Of a DNA stretch of 10,553 nucleotides, positions 1 through 6,232 are shown one piece after another. The stretch lies in contig CAYFHQ010000117.1 of assembly GCA_964342805.1 (NCBI GenBank), positions 1 to 10,553 on the forward strand, in the 5' to 3' direction. This DNA is from CAYFHQ01 sp964342805. GTDB taxonomy: Bacteria; Bacillota; Clostridia; Peptostreptococcales; Acidaminobacteraceae. The notes under the pieces are model-generated. The model had not been told where the DNA came from, made no database searches, and saw nothing but the letters and a program-made list of their open reading frames with translations. Every line of letters starts with the position of its first letter. Within the stretch, counting starts at the first letter, position 1. A program made the position numbers and the translations under genes.

Positions 1-1126
1 CCAGGTGGCCATTTCTGAGCGCCACCTGCGCAAACTCTTTGCCAAGGAAGTGGGCATATCCCCTGTTAAGCTGGCCAAGTACCAGCGGGCCGTCTTTGCC
101 AAACACCTGCTTTTGTCGTCAAACCTGTCCATGACCCATGTGGCCTTTGCCGCTGGTTTTGGGTCCATTAGTCAATTCAATCATGTATTTCAGGAGTTTT
201 TTGCCATGAGTCCAAGGGAGTTAAAACGCACCAATTCAATTGGGGTCAACAAAGTTGACAAGGGAAATACCATGACCATCCCCTATAAAGGGGATATTCG
301 TTATGACGAGGTTTTGGCATTCATGTCTCCTCGTTTAATCGAAGGGGTCGAGTATATTGACAGGGGGCGGTATGTACGGACTTTCCGAATAGGAGAACAC
401 AAGGGTCATTTTGCCGTGGAAAACAACAAGGCCAAGTCCCAGTTGGAACTCCAGGTATTTGCAGACAACTTAACGGTCTATAAGGAAGTCTATTACCGGG
501 TCAAGCGGATGTTTGATGTGGATACAGACCTGGGAGCCATTCAAGACCACTTTAGCCAGGACCCCTGGATTGGCCAAGTGGCTGTCCCAAGGCTTCCCGT
601 AGCCTTTGATCCCTATGAGTTTGTGATTAGGGCCATACTGGGCCAGGTGGTCAGCATAAAGGCTGCTACCACATTGGCAGCTCGGATTGCCCAGAAGGCA
701 AACGTACCCTATAAAACCAAGGATGAGGGTCTATGGCTCCTCTTTCCGACCTTAGAGGAAGTGGCCCCCCTTGACCTGAGTGATATTGGGACAACAAAAA
801 CCAAAAGGGCCACCATAGCCAATGTCAATCATGCCCTCTTGACTGGGTCCTTACACCTGACCAGTAACCAGACCTATGAAGACTTTGTCAAAGACTTTAC
901 GGCCATTCGTGGCATTGGTGACTGGACAGCCAATTATATGGCCATGCGGGGACTGGGAATGGCAGACGCCTTCCCGGCAGACGACCTTTGGGTGAAAAAG
1001 TTCTTTGCAGAGGGTGAAAGCAAACGCACCAAACGCCAAATACTGGACATAGCTAAGTCATGGAAACCCTATCGTGCTTATGGAACCCTAAGCCTTTGGG
1101 CAAAGGAGGCTGAAAATGTACTATAG
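1..1126 (+). CDS. Ada-type AraC regulator fused to AlkA DNA-3-methyladenine glycosylase II (5' partial)
   Basis: Base-excision repair glycosylase that removes alkylated bases, fused behind a DNA-binding regulator. The reading frame is open at the window edge, so the N-terminus is missing; a GTG at position 5 is not a convincing start because it falls inside the helix-turn-helix domain. Counting from that GTG, residues 1-75 are an AraC-type helix-turn-helix of the Ada kind (ISERHLRKLF, then AFAAGFGSISQFNHVFQ). Residues 90-373 are AlkA-like, with the helix-hairpin-helix RGIGDWTANYMAMR (302-315) and the catalytic aspartate in PADD (Asp327, equivalent to E. coli AlkA Asp238). In known Ada-AlkA fusions an Ada zinc domain with a methyl-accepting cysteine precedes this part; it would lie upstream of the window. 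The end overlaps the next gene by 11 nt, indicating one operon. The family is sure; the missing Ada domain is inference. Confidence 0.93.
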   Translation, partial: QVAISERHLRKLFAKEVGISPVKLAKYQRAVFAKHLLLSSNLSMTHVAFAAGFGSISQFNHVFQEFFAMSPRELKRTNSIGVNKVDKGNTMTIPYKGDIRYDEVLAFMSPRLIEGVEYIDRGRYVRTFRIGEHKGHFAVENNKAKSQLELQVFADNLTVYKEVYYRVKRMFDVDTDLGAIQDHFSQDPWIGQVAVPRLPVAFDPYEFVIRAILGQVVSIKAATTLAARIAQKANVPYKTKDEGLWLLFPTLEEVAPLDLSDIGTTKTKRATIANVNHALLTGSLHLTSNQTYEDFVKDFTAIRGIGDWTANYMAMRGLGMADAFPADDLWVKKFFAEGESKRTKRQILDIAKSWKPYRAYGTLSLWAKEAENVL

Positions 1127-1598
1127 TATTCTAGAAAATGACCTTCATGATCTGATTATTGTGGGGGACCAAAATGGAATTACCCATATCCGCCACTATA
1201 CGGAGGAAAAGCTAGCCCAGTTAAAGGCAGAGGGTGTAGTGAGGCGAGAAGACTTCTTCAGGGAAGCCAAGTCCCAGCTGGCTGCCTACTTTGCTGGAGA
1301 GCGAAAGACATTTGATCTCAAGCTGAACCCAGCGGGGACCCCCTATCAGAAGGCGGTCTGGTCTCTACTTACGAAGATCCCTTATGGGACGACCACTACC
1401 TATAAGGATTTAGCAGTAAAAATGGGCAATTCCAAGGCTTCTCGGGCGGTGGGCATGTGTAATGGACGTAACCCCATTATGATTGTTATTCCCTGTCACC
1501 GGGTCATTGGGAGTGACGGTCGTTTGACTGGTTTTGCTGGTGGACTTGAAATGAAGCGGGACTTGTTGGACTTGGAAGCCAAGGGTGGTAAAACTTAA
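1116..1598 (+). CDS. ogt: Methylated-DNA--protein-cysteine methyltransferase (O6-methylguanine repair)
   Basis: Suicide repair protein that moves the alkyl group from O6-alkylguanine to its own cysteine. The protein has 160 residues, the usual length for Ogt/MGMT. The active-site motif IPCHRVIG places the acceptor cysteine at residue 127. Upstream is the winged-helix DNA-binding part with the conserved pattern YKDLA...SRAVGMCNGRNP (96-120), including the arginine finger (Arg110) that flips the damaged base. The start at 1116 has an excellent ribosome binding site, AAAGGAGG at 1102-1109, which lies inside the end of the upstream gene. The 11-nt overlap suggests translational coupling to the Ada/AlkA fusion. 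If that protein is an Ada-type activator, this gene is probably part of an inducible adaptive response; its promoter is outside the window. Confidence 0.95.
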   Translation: MYYSILENDLHDLIIVGDQNGITHIRHYTEEKLAQLKAEGVVRREDFFREAKSQLAAYFAGERKTFDLKLNPAGTPYQKAVWSLLTKIPYGTTTTYKDLAVKMGNSKASRAVGMCNGRNPIMIVIPCHRVIGSDGRLTGFAGGLEMKRDLLDLEAKGGKT

Positions 1599-1608
1599 AT
1601 CAAAAAAT

Positions 1609-1647
1609 AATGCGACTGCTAGGAATTCTTCCTGGCAGTCGCATTTT
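1609..1647. terminator. Bidirectional intrinsic terminator between ogt and the Nudix gene
   Basis: A 17-bp stem (1609-1625 with 1629-1645, one mismatch) closes on a TTC loop and is followed by T residues. The A-rich run at 1602-1610 gives a U-tract when read from the other strand. It lies 10 nt after the methyltransferase stop and serves two convergent genes. Confidence 0.9.
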
Positions 1648-1706
1648 GATAGGATAGTTTAAATGATTACTTCAGCATTTTTGAAAGGTGAGAGTCTGGT
1701 TTTAGA

Positions 1707-2276
1707 TTACTCGTAGTCGCCTGACCGAAGCTTGTCATTGAGCTTGCCATAGACATGCTTTCGAAACCAAGGTTCTGAGGACGCTTCGACGGCTTGGTCT
1801 AGGCTAAACCAAGTCACACCACTGTTTTCGTCGGGCTTCACCGTCAAGGAGTGGCTATCGTCAGCCTCGATCAGGTAGGTGACATTGAGGTGGAGGTGGG
1901 AAGGCACATATTCTCCACGGCGGACGTGACCATCCACCGTAAGGATTTCCAGTGAAAAAATCTCCTCTGATATGGCATGTACATCTTCAAGGCCACTTTC
2001 TTCTTGGACCTCTTTTATCGCAACTTCCAACAAGTCTTTGCATCCATCGGCGTGGCCACCCAGCCATGCCCATGAATCGTAAAGGTTGTGGTGGATCATG
2101 AGGACCTTGTCTCTGCCTTTGTTGGTCACCCAGGCAGAGGCTGTCATATGGGCAATCCGGTTGCCCCTAGTAAATATGTTGTCATAGGCCCTCAACTGGT
2201 CAAGGATTTCCGCCTTGTCGTGGGCTTCTTGTGTATTAAAGGGTTGGTAGGCTTCGATCTGTTCAATAAGCTTCAT
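1707..2276 (-). CDS. Nudix hydrolase with a slightly degenerate Nudix box
   Basis: Probable pyrophosphohydrolase of nucleoside-diphosphate-linked substrates; the substrate cannot be told. The 189-residue protein contains a 23-residue Nudix box at residues 74-96, with GHADGCKDLL followed by KEVQEESGL. Against the consensus GX5EX7REUXEEXGU, the first glutamate is Lys80 and the arginine is Lys88. The metal-binding glutamates of the REUXEE core (Glu89, Glu92, Glu93) are kept. The preceding SWAWLGGHADG fits the family of about 180-200 residues often annotated simply as NUDIX hydrolase. The start at 2276 is supported by AAAAGGAG (plus-strand 2284-2291). It is transcribed away from the next gene and alone. 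A lost first glutamate does not necessarily abolish activity, so it is probably functional with an altered ligand set. Confidence 0.88.
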   Translation of the reverse strand: MKLIEQIEAYQPFNTQEAHDKAEILDQLRAYDNIFTRGNRIAHMTASAWVTNKGRDKVLMIHHNLYDSWAWLGGHADGCKDLLEVAIKEVQEESGLEDVHAISEEIFSLEILTVDGHVRRGEYVPSHLHLNVTYLIEADDSHSLTVKPDENSGVTWFSLDQAVEASSEPWFRKHVYGKLNDKLRSGDYE

Positions 2277-2302
2277 AAATACGCTCCTTTTCTATTGGCA
2301 TA

Positions 2303-2331
2303 AGTGTACCAGTTTTATAGGAGCCTGTGAA
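2303..2331 (-). promoter_or_regulatory. Candidate sigma-A promoter for the Nudix gene
   Basis: On the minus strand TTCACA (plus 2326-2331) and TACACT (plus 2303-2308) are separated by 17 bp, matching consensus at 5/6 and 4/6. The expected start point lies just upstream of the ribosome binding site, giving a short leader. Confidence 0.5.
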
Positions 2332-2345
2332 TGACTTGGTGGGTG

Positions 2346-2354
2346 TGTTATAAT
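2346..2354 (+). promoter_or_regulatory. Candidate extended -10 promoter for the 2388 membrane-protein gene
   Basis: TGTTATAAT is a perfect -10 hexamer (TATAAT, 2349-2354) preceded by the TGn extension. No good -35 is seen at the right distance, as is common for extended -10 promoters. It lies 33 bp before the start codon. Confidence 0.55.
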
Positions 2355-2387
2355 TTTCCATAGATCAATCAAAAGGGGAGTGATGAC

Positions 2388-2981
2388 ATGTTTTTTGTGA
2401 TTTGTTCAGCAGTTGCAGGTGCTTTTGCCTACTGGTGGTGGAGACAAAAGGAAGCAAGAATCAAAGCCATTGGGGACTTGTGGTTCACCGCCCGGACCCG
2501 GGAAGCCTTGGTGGCAATCTCTATCCTAGCTATATTGAGCTTGTTTGTGGTCTTGTCCTATAATGAGCAAACGCCTGCCAGTGTCTATACCCTTTATTTT
2601 AGTCTAAACGTTTTGCTTTTTACGGCCCTGTTTACCCAAATGCACTTCTTCACAAGGGGACAGGTATTGAGTTTCACCCACAAGGGCTTTTCTCAAAGAG
2701 GCTTAGGACAAGTTAGAAAGGTCTCTTTTGACTTACGATTCAATCGCTACGGCCAAAACCTGGTCTACATATTGGAGTTCGATGATGGCTTTAAGATCCC
2801 CCTGACCCCAACGGATTTTTCCAAGGTCACACTGGAGGATTTAACTCAGTTGAACGGTATCATTCAACATCATGTAACCTATGGTTTAGGAGAAAATCTA
2901 GACGTCACAGACTTCGACCGGGTGGAGAGTCAATATGTGAAATTTATTGATGGAATTTGTGATGTCCTGAAGGTAGAATAA
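2388..2981 (+). CDS. Small integral membrane protein of unknown function
   Basis: I do not recognise this 197-residue protein. It has three hydrophobic segments: residues 2-18 (ending in the aromatic run YWWW), 39-58 and 66-88. A soluble C-terminal part of about 110 residues follows. The soluble part reads like a small beta-rich domain (QVLSFTHKGFSQRGLGQ, then LVYILEFDDGFKIPLT) followed by a helical tail. This arrangement resembles bacterial membrane proteins of the DUF type, in which two or three helices precede a PH-like domain, but that is only a guess from pattern. The start is supported by AAAAGGGGAG (2371-2380) seven nt before the ATG. The gene appears monocistronic and has its own promoter; no clear terminator follows before the TPR gene, so some read-through is possible. 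Confidence 0.75.
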   Translation: MFFVICSAVAGAFAYWWWRQKEARIKAIGDLWFTARTREALVAISILAILSLFVVLSYNEQTPASVYTLYFSLNVLLFTALFTQMHFFTRGQVLSFTHKGFSQRGLGQVRKVSFDLRFNRYGQNLVYILEFDDGFKIPLTPTDFSKVTLEDLTQLNGIIQHHVTYGLGENLDVTDFDRVESQYVKFIDGICDVLKVE

Positions 2982-3092
2982 TTACCTTGGTCACTTCCTG
3001 AAACACCGACATTCCAATTGAAACAGCTTGGCTAGAATACAGTGCAGCTTGAGCTGAAAAGGAATGAGAGCAAGTGAGTCAGGAGTGGTCTT

Positions 3093-3674
3093 ATGACACC
3101 AATCATGTTAAATACCGTCAAAGTCTGTATTGTTGCGACCATTGGCATGGGTGCTTTTTTCACGGTACGCCATTATGACAAGGATCGCAGGCAGAAATTG
3201 CAGGGATATTTCACGGCCATGGAGGAGAAACAGTACGAAACAGCCTTCTGGCACGTTAACCAATATATGATCGAACACCCCCAGGACGCCATAGCCATGA
3301 CCTATAAGGGGATCACCCACAAGAGCATGGGCAAGAACGGCAAGGCAGTGGAAGTGATCAAAGCGGCCTTGGAGCTTAAACCCCGTTTGGCCATGGCCCA
3401 CCATACCCTAGGTGAAATCTATATGCACTTGGAGAACTACGAGAAAGCAGTTTCCCACTTTGACTTGGCCCTTCGCCGGTCCTGGAAGCCAGAAACCTAC
3501 TATCAAAGGGCGGTTTCCTTTATGTACCAAGAAAAGTTTGACAAGGCTGAAGCAGATTTCAAACAGGTCATTTGGAGAAGTAGGTCTCTTCGTAGCCAGG
3601 CTCAGACAGACTTACTTTATATCTATCGGTTGACCGGCCAAGATAAAAAGGCAACAAGGTTGGAAATGCAGTAG
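3093..3674 (+). CDS. Membrane-anchored tetratricopeptide-repeat protein
   Basis: A 193-residue protein with an N-terminal hydrophobic segment (residues 8-24), basic residues after it, and then tandem TPR units at about residues 34-64, 66-98, 100-132 and 134-164. The clearest repeats are AMTYKGITHKSMGKNGKAVE and LGEIYMHLENYEKAVSHFDL, with the Gly, Tyr, Ala and Pro positions of the TPR consensus. The N-terminal segment is probably an uncleaved anchor. TPR arrays bind other proteins, so it is likely a scaffold; the partner is unknown. AGGAG at 3081-3085 lies 7 nt before the ATG. A strong bidirectional terminator follows within 40 nt, so the gene is either alone or forms a short operon with the membrane protein 111 nt upstream. 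Confidence 0.85.
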   Translation: MTPIMLNTVKVCIVATIGMGAFFTVRHYDKDRRQKLQGYFTAMEEKQYETAFWHVNQYMIEHPQDAIAMTYKGITHKSMGKNGKAVEVIKAALELKPRLAMAHHTLGEIYMHLENYEKAVSHFDLALRRSWKPETYYQRAVSFMYQEKFDKAEADFKQVIWRSRSLRSQAQTDLLYIYRLTGQDKKATRLEMQ

Positions 3675-3699
3675 TCGCAGGGCAAGAATAACACCATAA

Positions 3700-3745
3700 G
3701 ATAAAAGGGACGGACCAGTTTTTACTGGCCCGTCCCTTTCTTATA
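3700..3745. terminator. Bidirectional intrinsic terminator between the TPR and MscS genes
   Basis: A 16-bp stem (3704-3719 with 3724-3739, a single A/C mismatch) has a four-T loop. It is followed by TTTCTTAT, with a complementary A-rich flank on the other side. The genes on both sides converge on it. Confidence 0.9.
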
Positions 3746-3801
3746 TTCATCTTTGTTGCATAACACTCTAGGAAAATCGTGGGGATATCGGGTTCTGTTT
3801 T

Positions 3802-4656
3802 CTACTGCTGGGTCACTCGAATGGTGTCGTAAGCAAGCTGTACACGGTCATCGGCTGCGATCATGTCCAGTAAGTCTTCCCATATTTTCGCTTCCGTACT
3901 CCGCCGTCTATGGGGCTCACACAAGTAACGCATGGTCAGTTGGACGCCATTGCCTTTGACACTGGTATAGACAATGGGTGTCACGTTTTTATAGAAGAGA
4001 TAGTATTTACGTGAGGCCATCTTTACGGCCTTTTCAATCTCTGGAATGGTGTGTTCTGTGTGTTTCGTTGCAATAGACTCTATCTGAGTCTTAGCTGCCC
4101 TCCAGTCACTTTCAAAGGTGAGGAGAATCGATATTTCATTCCATATGTAAGCAAAACCAGTGGTGTAATTGGCAATAGAATCGATGAAAATTTTGGAGTT
4201 GGGTACATGCAATATGCGTCCTGTACTCTGGTCGTTGTCCACCCAGTTTCCTACTTCGATCATGGAAAACTGAAAAATCCGCTGGTCAATGACGTCGCCA
4301 ATTTGTCCATCAATTTCAATACGGTCTCCGACAATAAAGGGGCGTTTGGTAACGATAAAAGCCCAGGCGGCGATGTTGATAATCAAGTCTTTCAAGGCCA
4401 CTGCAATACCTGCTGAGATCAATCCCAAGTAGGTACCAATGGGGGCGCCAATTTCCAACCAGATAATCCCCAATCCCACAAAAGCCAGGGTCCAGATGCC
4501 ATAGGTAAGGCCCCGTTTGATCTTGTAGTACTGCTTGGAGTTATCCAATTGCTTATGTAAGATTTTTAGGATCAGCCGGTACAAGAGAAAGGCCACCATA
4601 CAAAATAGTACACTGGCTATGATATTTGGATTTCGAACCATTTCAGTTAATGTCAT
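3802..4656 (-). CDS. Small-conductance mechanosensitive channel, MscS family
   Basis: Membrane channel that opens under tension to release solutes after hypo-osmotic shock. The 284-residue protein has hydrophobic segments at residues 12-32, 50-69 and 74-103. The third is the pore-lining helix (LGLISAGIAVALKDLIINIA) with its small-residue pattern, followed by KRPFIVGDRIEIDGQIGDV, the hallmark start of the MscS beta domain, and HVPNSKIF (150-157). The C-terminal alpha/beta vestibule runs to the end. The motif GNWVDNDQSTGRILHVPN marks a common MscS subgroup. At 284 residues it matches E. coli MscS (286). The start is supported by GGGAGG (plus 4663-4668). It converges with the TPR gene and diverges from the leader region before the phosphotransferase. 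Transport function is sure; gating behaviour is not visible. Confidence 0.95.
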   Translation of the reverse strand: MTLTEMVRNPNIIASVLFCMVAFLLYRLILKILHKQLDNSKQYYKIKRGLTYGIWTLAFVGLGIIWLEIGAPIGTYLGLISAGIAVALKDLIINIAAWAFIVTKRPFIVGDRIEIDGQIGDVIDQRIFQFSMIEVGNWVDNDQSTGRILHVPNSKIFIDSIANYTTGFAYIWNEISILLTFESDWRAAKTQIESIATKHTEHTIPEIEKAVKMASRKYYLFYKNVTPIVYTSVKGNGVQLTMRYLCEPHRRRSTEAKIWEDLLDMIAADDRVQLAYDTIRVTQQ

Positions 4657-4738
4657 GTAGTACCTCCCAGTTTATTATCCTGCAGTTTGGAAAAGTGTGC
4701 AAGGTTGGCTTTGTAAGTCTCGTTCTAATAAATATAAT

Positions 4739-4755
4739 GTTATATATTGTATAAC
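4739..4755. promoter_or_regulatory. Dyad over the divergent promoter region
   Basis: Perfect inverted repeat GTTATA-TATTG-TATAAC with 6-bp arms. It covers the candidate plus-strand -35 and the candidate minus-strand -10, a position where a bound protein could affect both directions. AT-rich dyads of this length also occur by chance. Confidence 0.35.
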
Positions 4756-4769
4756 GATCATTAATCCAA
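4741..4769 (-). promoter_or_regulatory. Possible promoter for the MscS gene
   Basis: On the minus strand TTGGAT (plus 4764-4769) and TATATA (plus 4741-4746) are spaced by 17 bp. Match to consensus is only moderate, and the surrounding region is very AT-rich, so a chance match is possible. It overlaps the plus-strand candidate back to back. Confidence 0.3.
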
Positions 4770-4775
4770 TATACT
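4747..4775 (+). promoter_or_regulatory. Candidate promoter for the 22-codon ORF and the phosphotransferase gene
   Basis: TTGTAT (4747-4752) and TATACT (4770-4775) are spaced by exactly 17 bp; the -10 matches at 5/6 and the -35 at 3/6. The predicted start near 4782 would give a leader of about 240 nt before the phosphotransferase, containing the small ORF and the structured segment. Confidence 0.45.
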
Positions 4776-4814
4776 TGATGTGTAGTAACTATCTACTTGA
4801 AGGGAGTGATTGAC

Positions 4815-4883
4815 ATGAAACGTCAGGCTATACGCACAAAAGAGCTAGGCAGGCCGCAAACAGGTGAGGTGGCCACAAGCTAG
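4815..4883 (+). CDS. Putative 22-residue small ORF in the leader of the phosphotransferase gene
   Basis: An ATG at 4815 is preceded by AAGGGAG (4800-4806) with 8 nt spacing, as good as the sites of the large genes here. It opens a 22-codon frame ending at TAG (4881-4883). The peptide starts MKRQAIRTKELGRPQ and is basic, without a membrane segment or signal peptide. I do not recognise it. It sits between a candidate promoter and a structured RNA segment, with no terminator before the phosphotransferase, so it would share that transcript. It could be a regulatory leader peptide, a free small protein, or the remnant of a longer gene: the frame after the TAG stays open for 16 more codons. Codon-level conservation cannot be judged here. 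Confidence 0.4.
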   Translation: MKRQAIRTKELGRPQTGEVATS

Positions 4884-4914
4884 TATTTCTTACACCAAAC
4901 AGGATTTACAAAGA

Positions 4915-5012
4915 GTGCGAACTTCAAGAGATAGGGAGGATCGCACGACAAGCGATTTGAAGTTGCTAAACATGTGATCAACCGTCCCTATTTCCATACA
5001 ACGAAAGAGGGA
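4915..5012 (+). promoter_or_regulatory. Structured leader RNA with alternative pairings that can hide the ribosome binding site
   Basis: Several complementary segments interleave. Stem B: 4920-4928 with 4956-4964 (8 Watson-Crick pairs plus one G-U). Inside it is a small hairpin, TCGC (4941-4944) with GCGA (4952-4955). Stem A: GTGCGA (4915-4920) with TCGCAC (4941-4946), exclusive with both. Sequestering hairpin: TCCCT and TTTC (4985-4989, 4991-4994) with GAAA and AGGGA (5003-5006, 5008-5012), which buries the phosphotransferase ribosome binding site. Freeing pairing: 4929-4937 with 4985-4993, nine contiguous pairs, which competes with the sequestering hairpin and forms a pseudoknot with stem B. 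No T-run follows, so control would be on translation. No known riboswitch consensus was recognised. Confidence 0.5.
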
Positions 5013-5019
5013 ATGCAAA

Positions 5020-6006
5020 ATGATGAAATTGAAAAACATCGACGATAACCGTGAACTGACCAAGACCTTAATTACATACTGGGACCACGATCCAGGCTGT
5101 GAAGACCTACTGGACCATTGTAGGATCTCTTCCAATGCCATTTATCCCTTCAAGCAAGGAGGGGAGGTCCGCCTGATCCGTTATGGGCAAACGGATGAGA
5201 AGACCAGGGAGGACTTACTGGGTGAGTTGGATTACTTAGCCTACCTAGGTCAAGCTGGCCTGCCTGTCGTTGAAGCGGTTCCCATGAAGGATGGCAAATT
5301 CGTCTTGACAACAAATACCCAGTGGGGAGCCTTCCATGCGACGGCCTTTAAAAAGGTAAGCGGTATTCGAACAGACCAACTGGACCTGACCGATGACTTG
5401 ATCAAGGCCTTGGGTGAACATTTGGCCAAACTTCACAAGGCCACAGAGGGCTACCAGCCAAAGTCAAACCTGCGTCCAAACTTTTTTGAGCGCCTAGAAT
5501 GGATGGCGAACACCATTCGCCAATATGGTGGAGCAGAGGAACTTCTTCCTGTCATCGAGGTTGTGAAGGACCTCTTGTCAGCCGTAGAACGCACCCAAGC
5601 CAACTATGGCCTTGTCCACTATGATTACGACTTTGACAATCTCTTTTGGGACCAAGATCAGTCTCAAGTCAATATGATTGATTTTGACGACGCCCATTAT
5701 CACTTTTATCATATGGACATTGTCAGCTTCTTTTCAACGCTGGCAGAGGAAGTGGAAGGGGACCAACTGGACAAGTGGAAGCGTTTGTTCTTGGCCAGCT
5801 ATGAAAAACACCGCCCCCTCAACCATGAGCTTGTGGCCATGGCTGGAACCCTCAAACAGTATGAGGACTTGTACAGTTATGCCCGTTGCTTGCGGTCAGT
5901 CAAGGAAATTGCCCAAACACCACCAGAATGGATGGTCAACCTTAGAGACAAGTTGGTCAACCACATGGATCTAAGTGTGAAAAGGATCTTATCAAATGAG
6001 TTGTAG
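5020..6006 (+). CDS. APH/choline-kinase-fold phosphotransferase of unknown substrate
   Basis: A 328-residue protein of the phosphotransferase enzyme family PF01636 (aminoglycoside phosphotransferases, homoserine kinase type II, choline and fructosamine kinases). The catalytic loop is VHYDYDFDNLFWD, with His200, Asp202 and Asn207 in the HxDxxxxN pattern. The metal-binding aspartates follow in MIDFDDAHYHFYHMDI (Asp221, Asp223). The N-lobe has EVRLIRYG (49-56) where the ATP-anchoring strand lies, and Glu69 as its likely partner. The substrate cannot be read from the sequence; family members with this HYD-type loop act on amino alcohols, sugars or amines as well as antibiotics, so a resistance role should not be assumed. 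The start is a tandem ATG at 5020/5023 with AGAGGGA at 5006-5012, which can be base-paired by the leader. A terminator follows. Confidence 0.88.
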   Translation: MMKLKNIDDNRELTKTLITYWDHDPGCEDLLDHCRISSNAIYPFKQGGEVRLIRYGQTDEKTREDLLGELDYLAYLGQAGLPVVEAVPMKDGKFVLTTNTQWGAFHATAFKKVSGIRTDQLDLTDDLIKALGEHLAKLHKATEGYQPKSNLRPNFFERLEWMANTIRQYGGAEELLPVIEVVKDLLSAVERTQANYGLVHYDYDFDNLFWDQDQSQVNMIDFDDAHYHFYHMDIVSFFSTLAEEVEGDQLDKWKRLFLASYEKHRPLNHELVAMAGTLKQYEDLYSYARCLRSVKEIAQTPPEWMVNLRDKLVNHMDLSVKRILSNEL

Positions 6007-6037
6007 AGTAACTCATCATCGGTAAAAATCAAAACAG

Positions 6038-6084
6038 AAGCCTGCTCAGCAATGGAAACCCCATACTGTAGCAGGCTTTTTCTT
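6038..6084 (+). terminator. Intrinsic terminator after the phosphotransferase gene
   Basis: Outer stem AAGCCTGCT (6038-6046) with AGCAGGCTT (6070-6078). Inner CAG/CTG and ATGG/CCAT pairs extend it. A T-rich tract (6077-6081, then CTTATTT) follows. Confidence 0.88.
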
Positions 6085-6232
6085 ATTTGTCGACTAATCG
6101 AACTGCCTAAGCCTGGGATCAAACTTGTCCCAATCTTCGGTGGTGGGATTACAAGAACCCTATTTTCTGATATTCTATAAAAGGAAGTGACTGGTAAGTA
6201 CATCAACATTTTTGTTGAAAAGGGGAAACTGA

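Noticed and set aside
3018..3043. Promoter for the TPR gene (TTGAAA with TACAGT or TAGAAT)
   Set aside because: The possible hexamers are spaced 14 bp or less, or 21 bp, none of which is workable.
4674..4702. Promoter TTGCAC-N17-GATAAT for MscS close to its start
   Set aside because: The start point would fall at or inside the ribosome binding site (4663-4668), leaving no usable leader.
4915..4966. Transcription terminator or T-box in the phosphotransferase leader
   Set aside because: No T-run follows any of the stems, and the conserved T-box antiterminator motif is not present.
4890..5141. Minus-strand 83-codon frame across the leader and the start of the phosphotransferase
   Set aside because: It has no convincing binding site or recognisable features and is antisense to a well-supported gene.
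5020..6006. Calling the phosphotransferase an aminoglycoside-resistance gene
   Set aside because: Only the general fold and catalytic residues are visible; the family has many non-antibiotic substrates.
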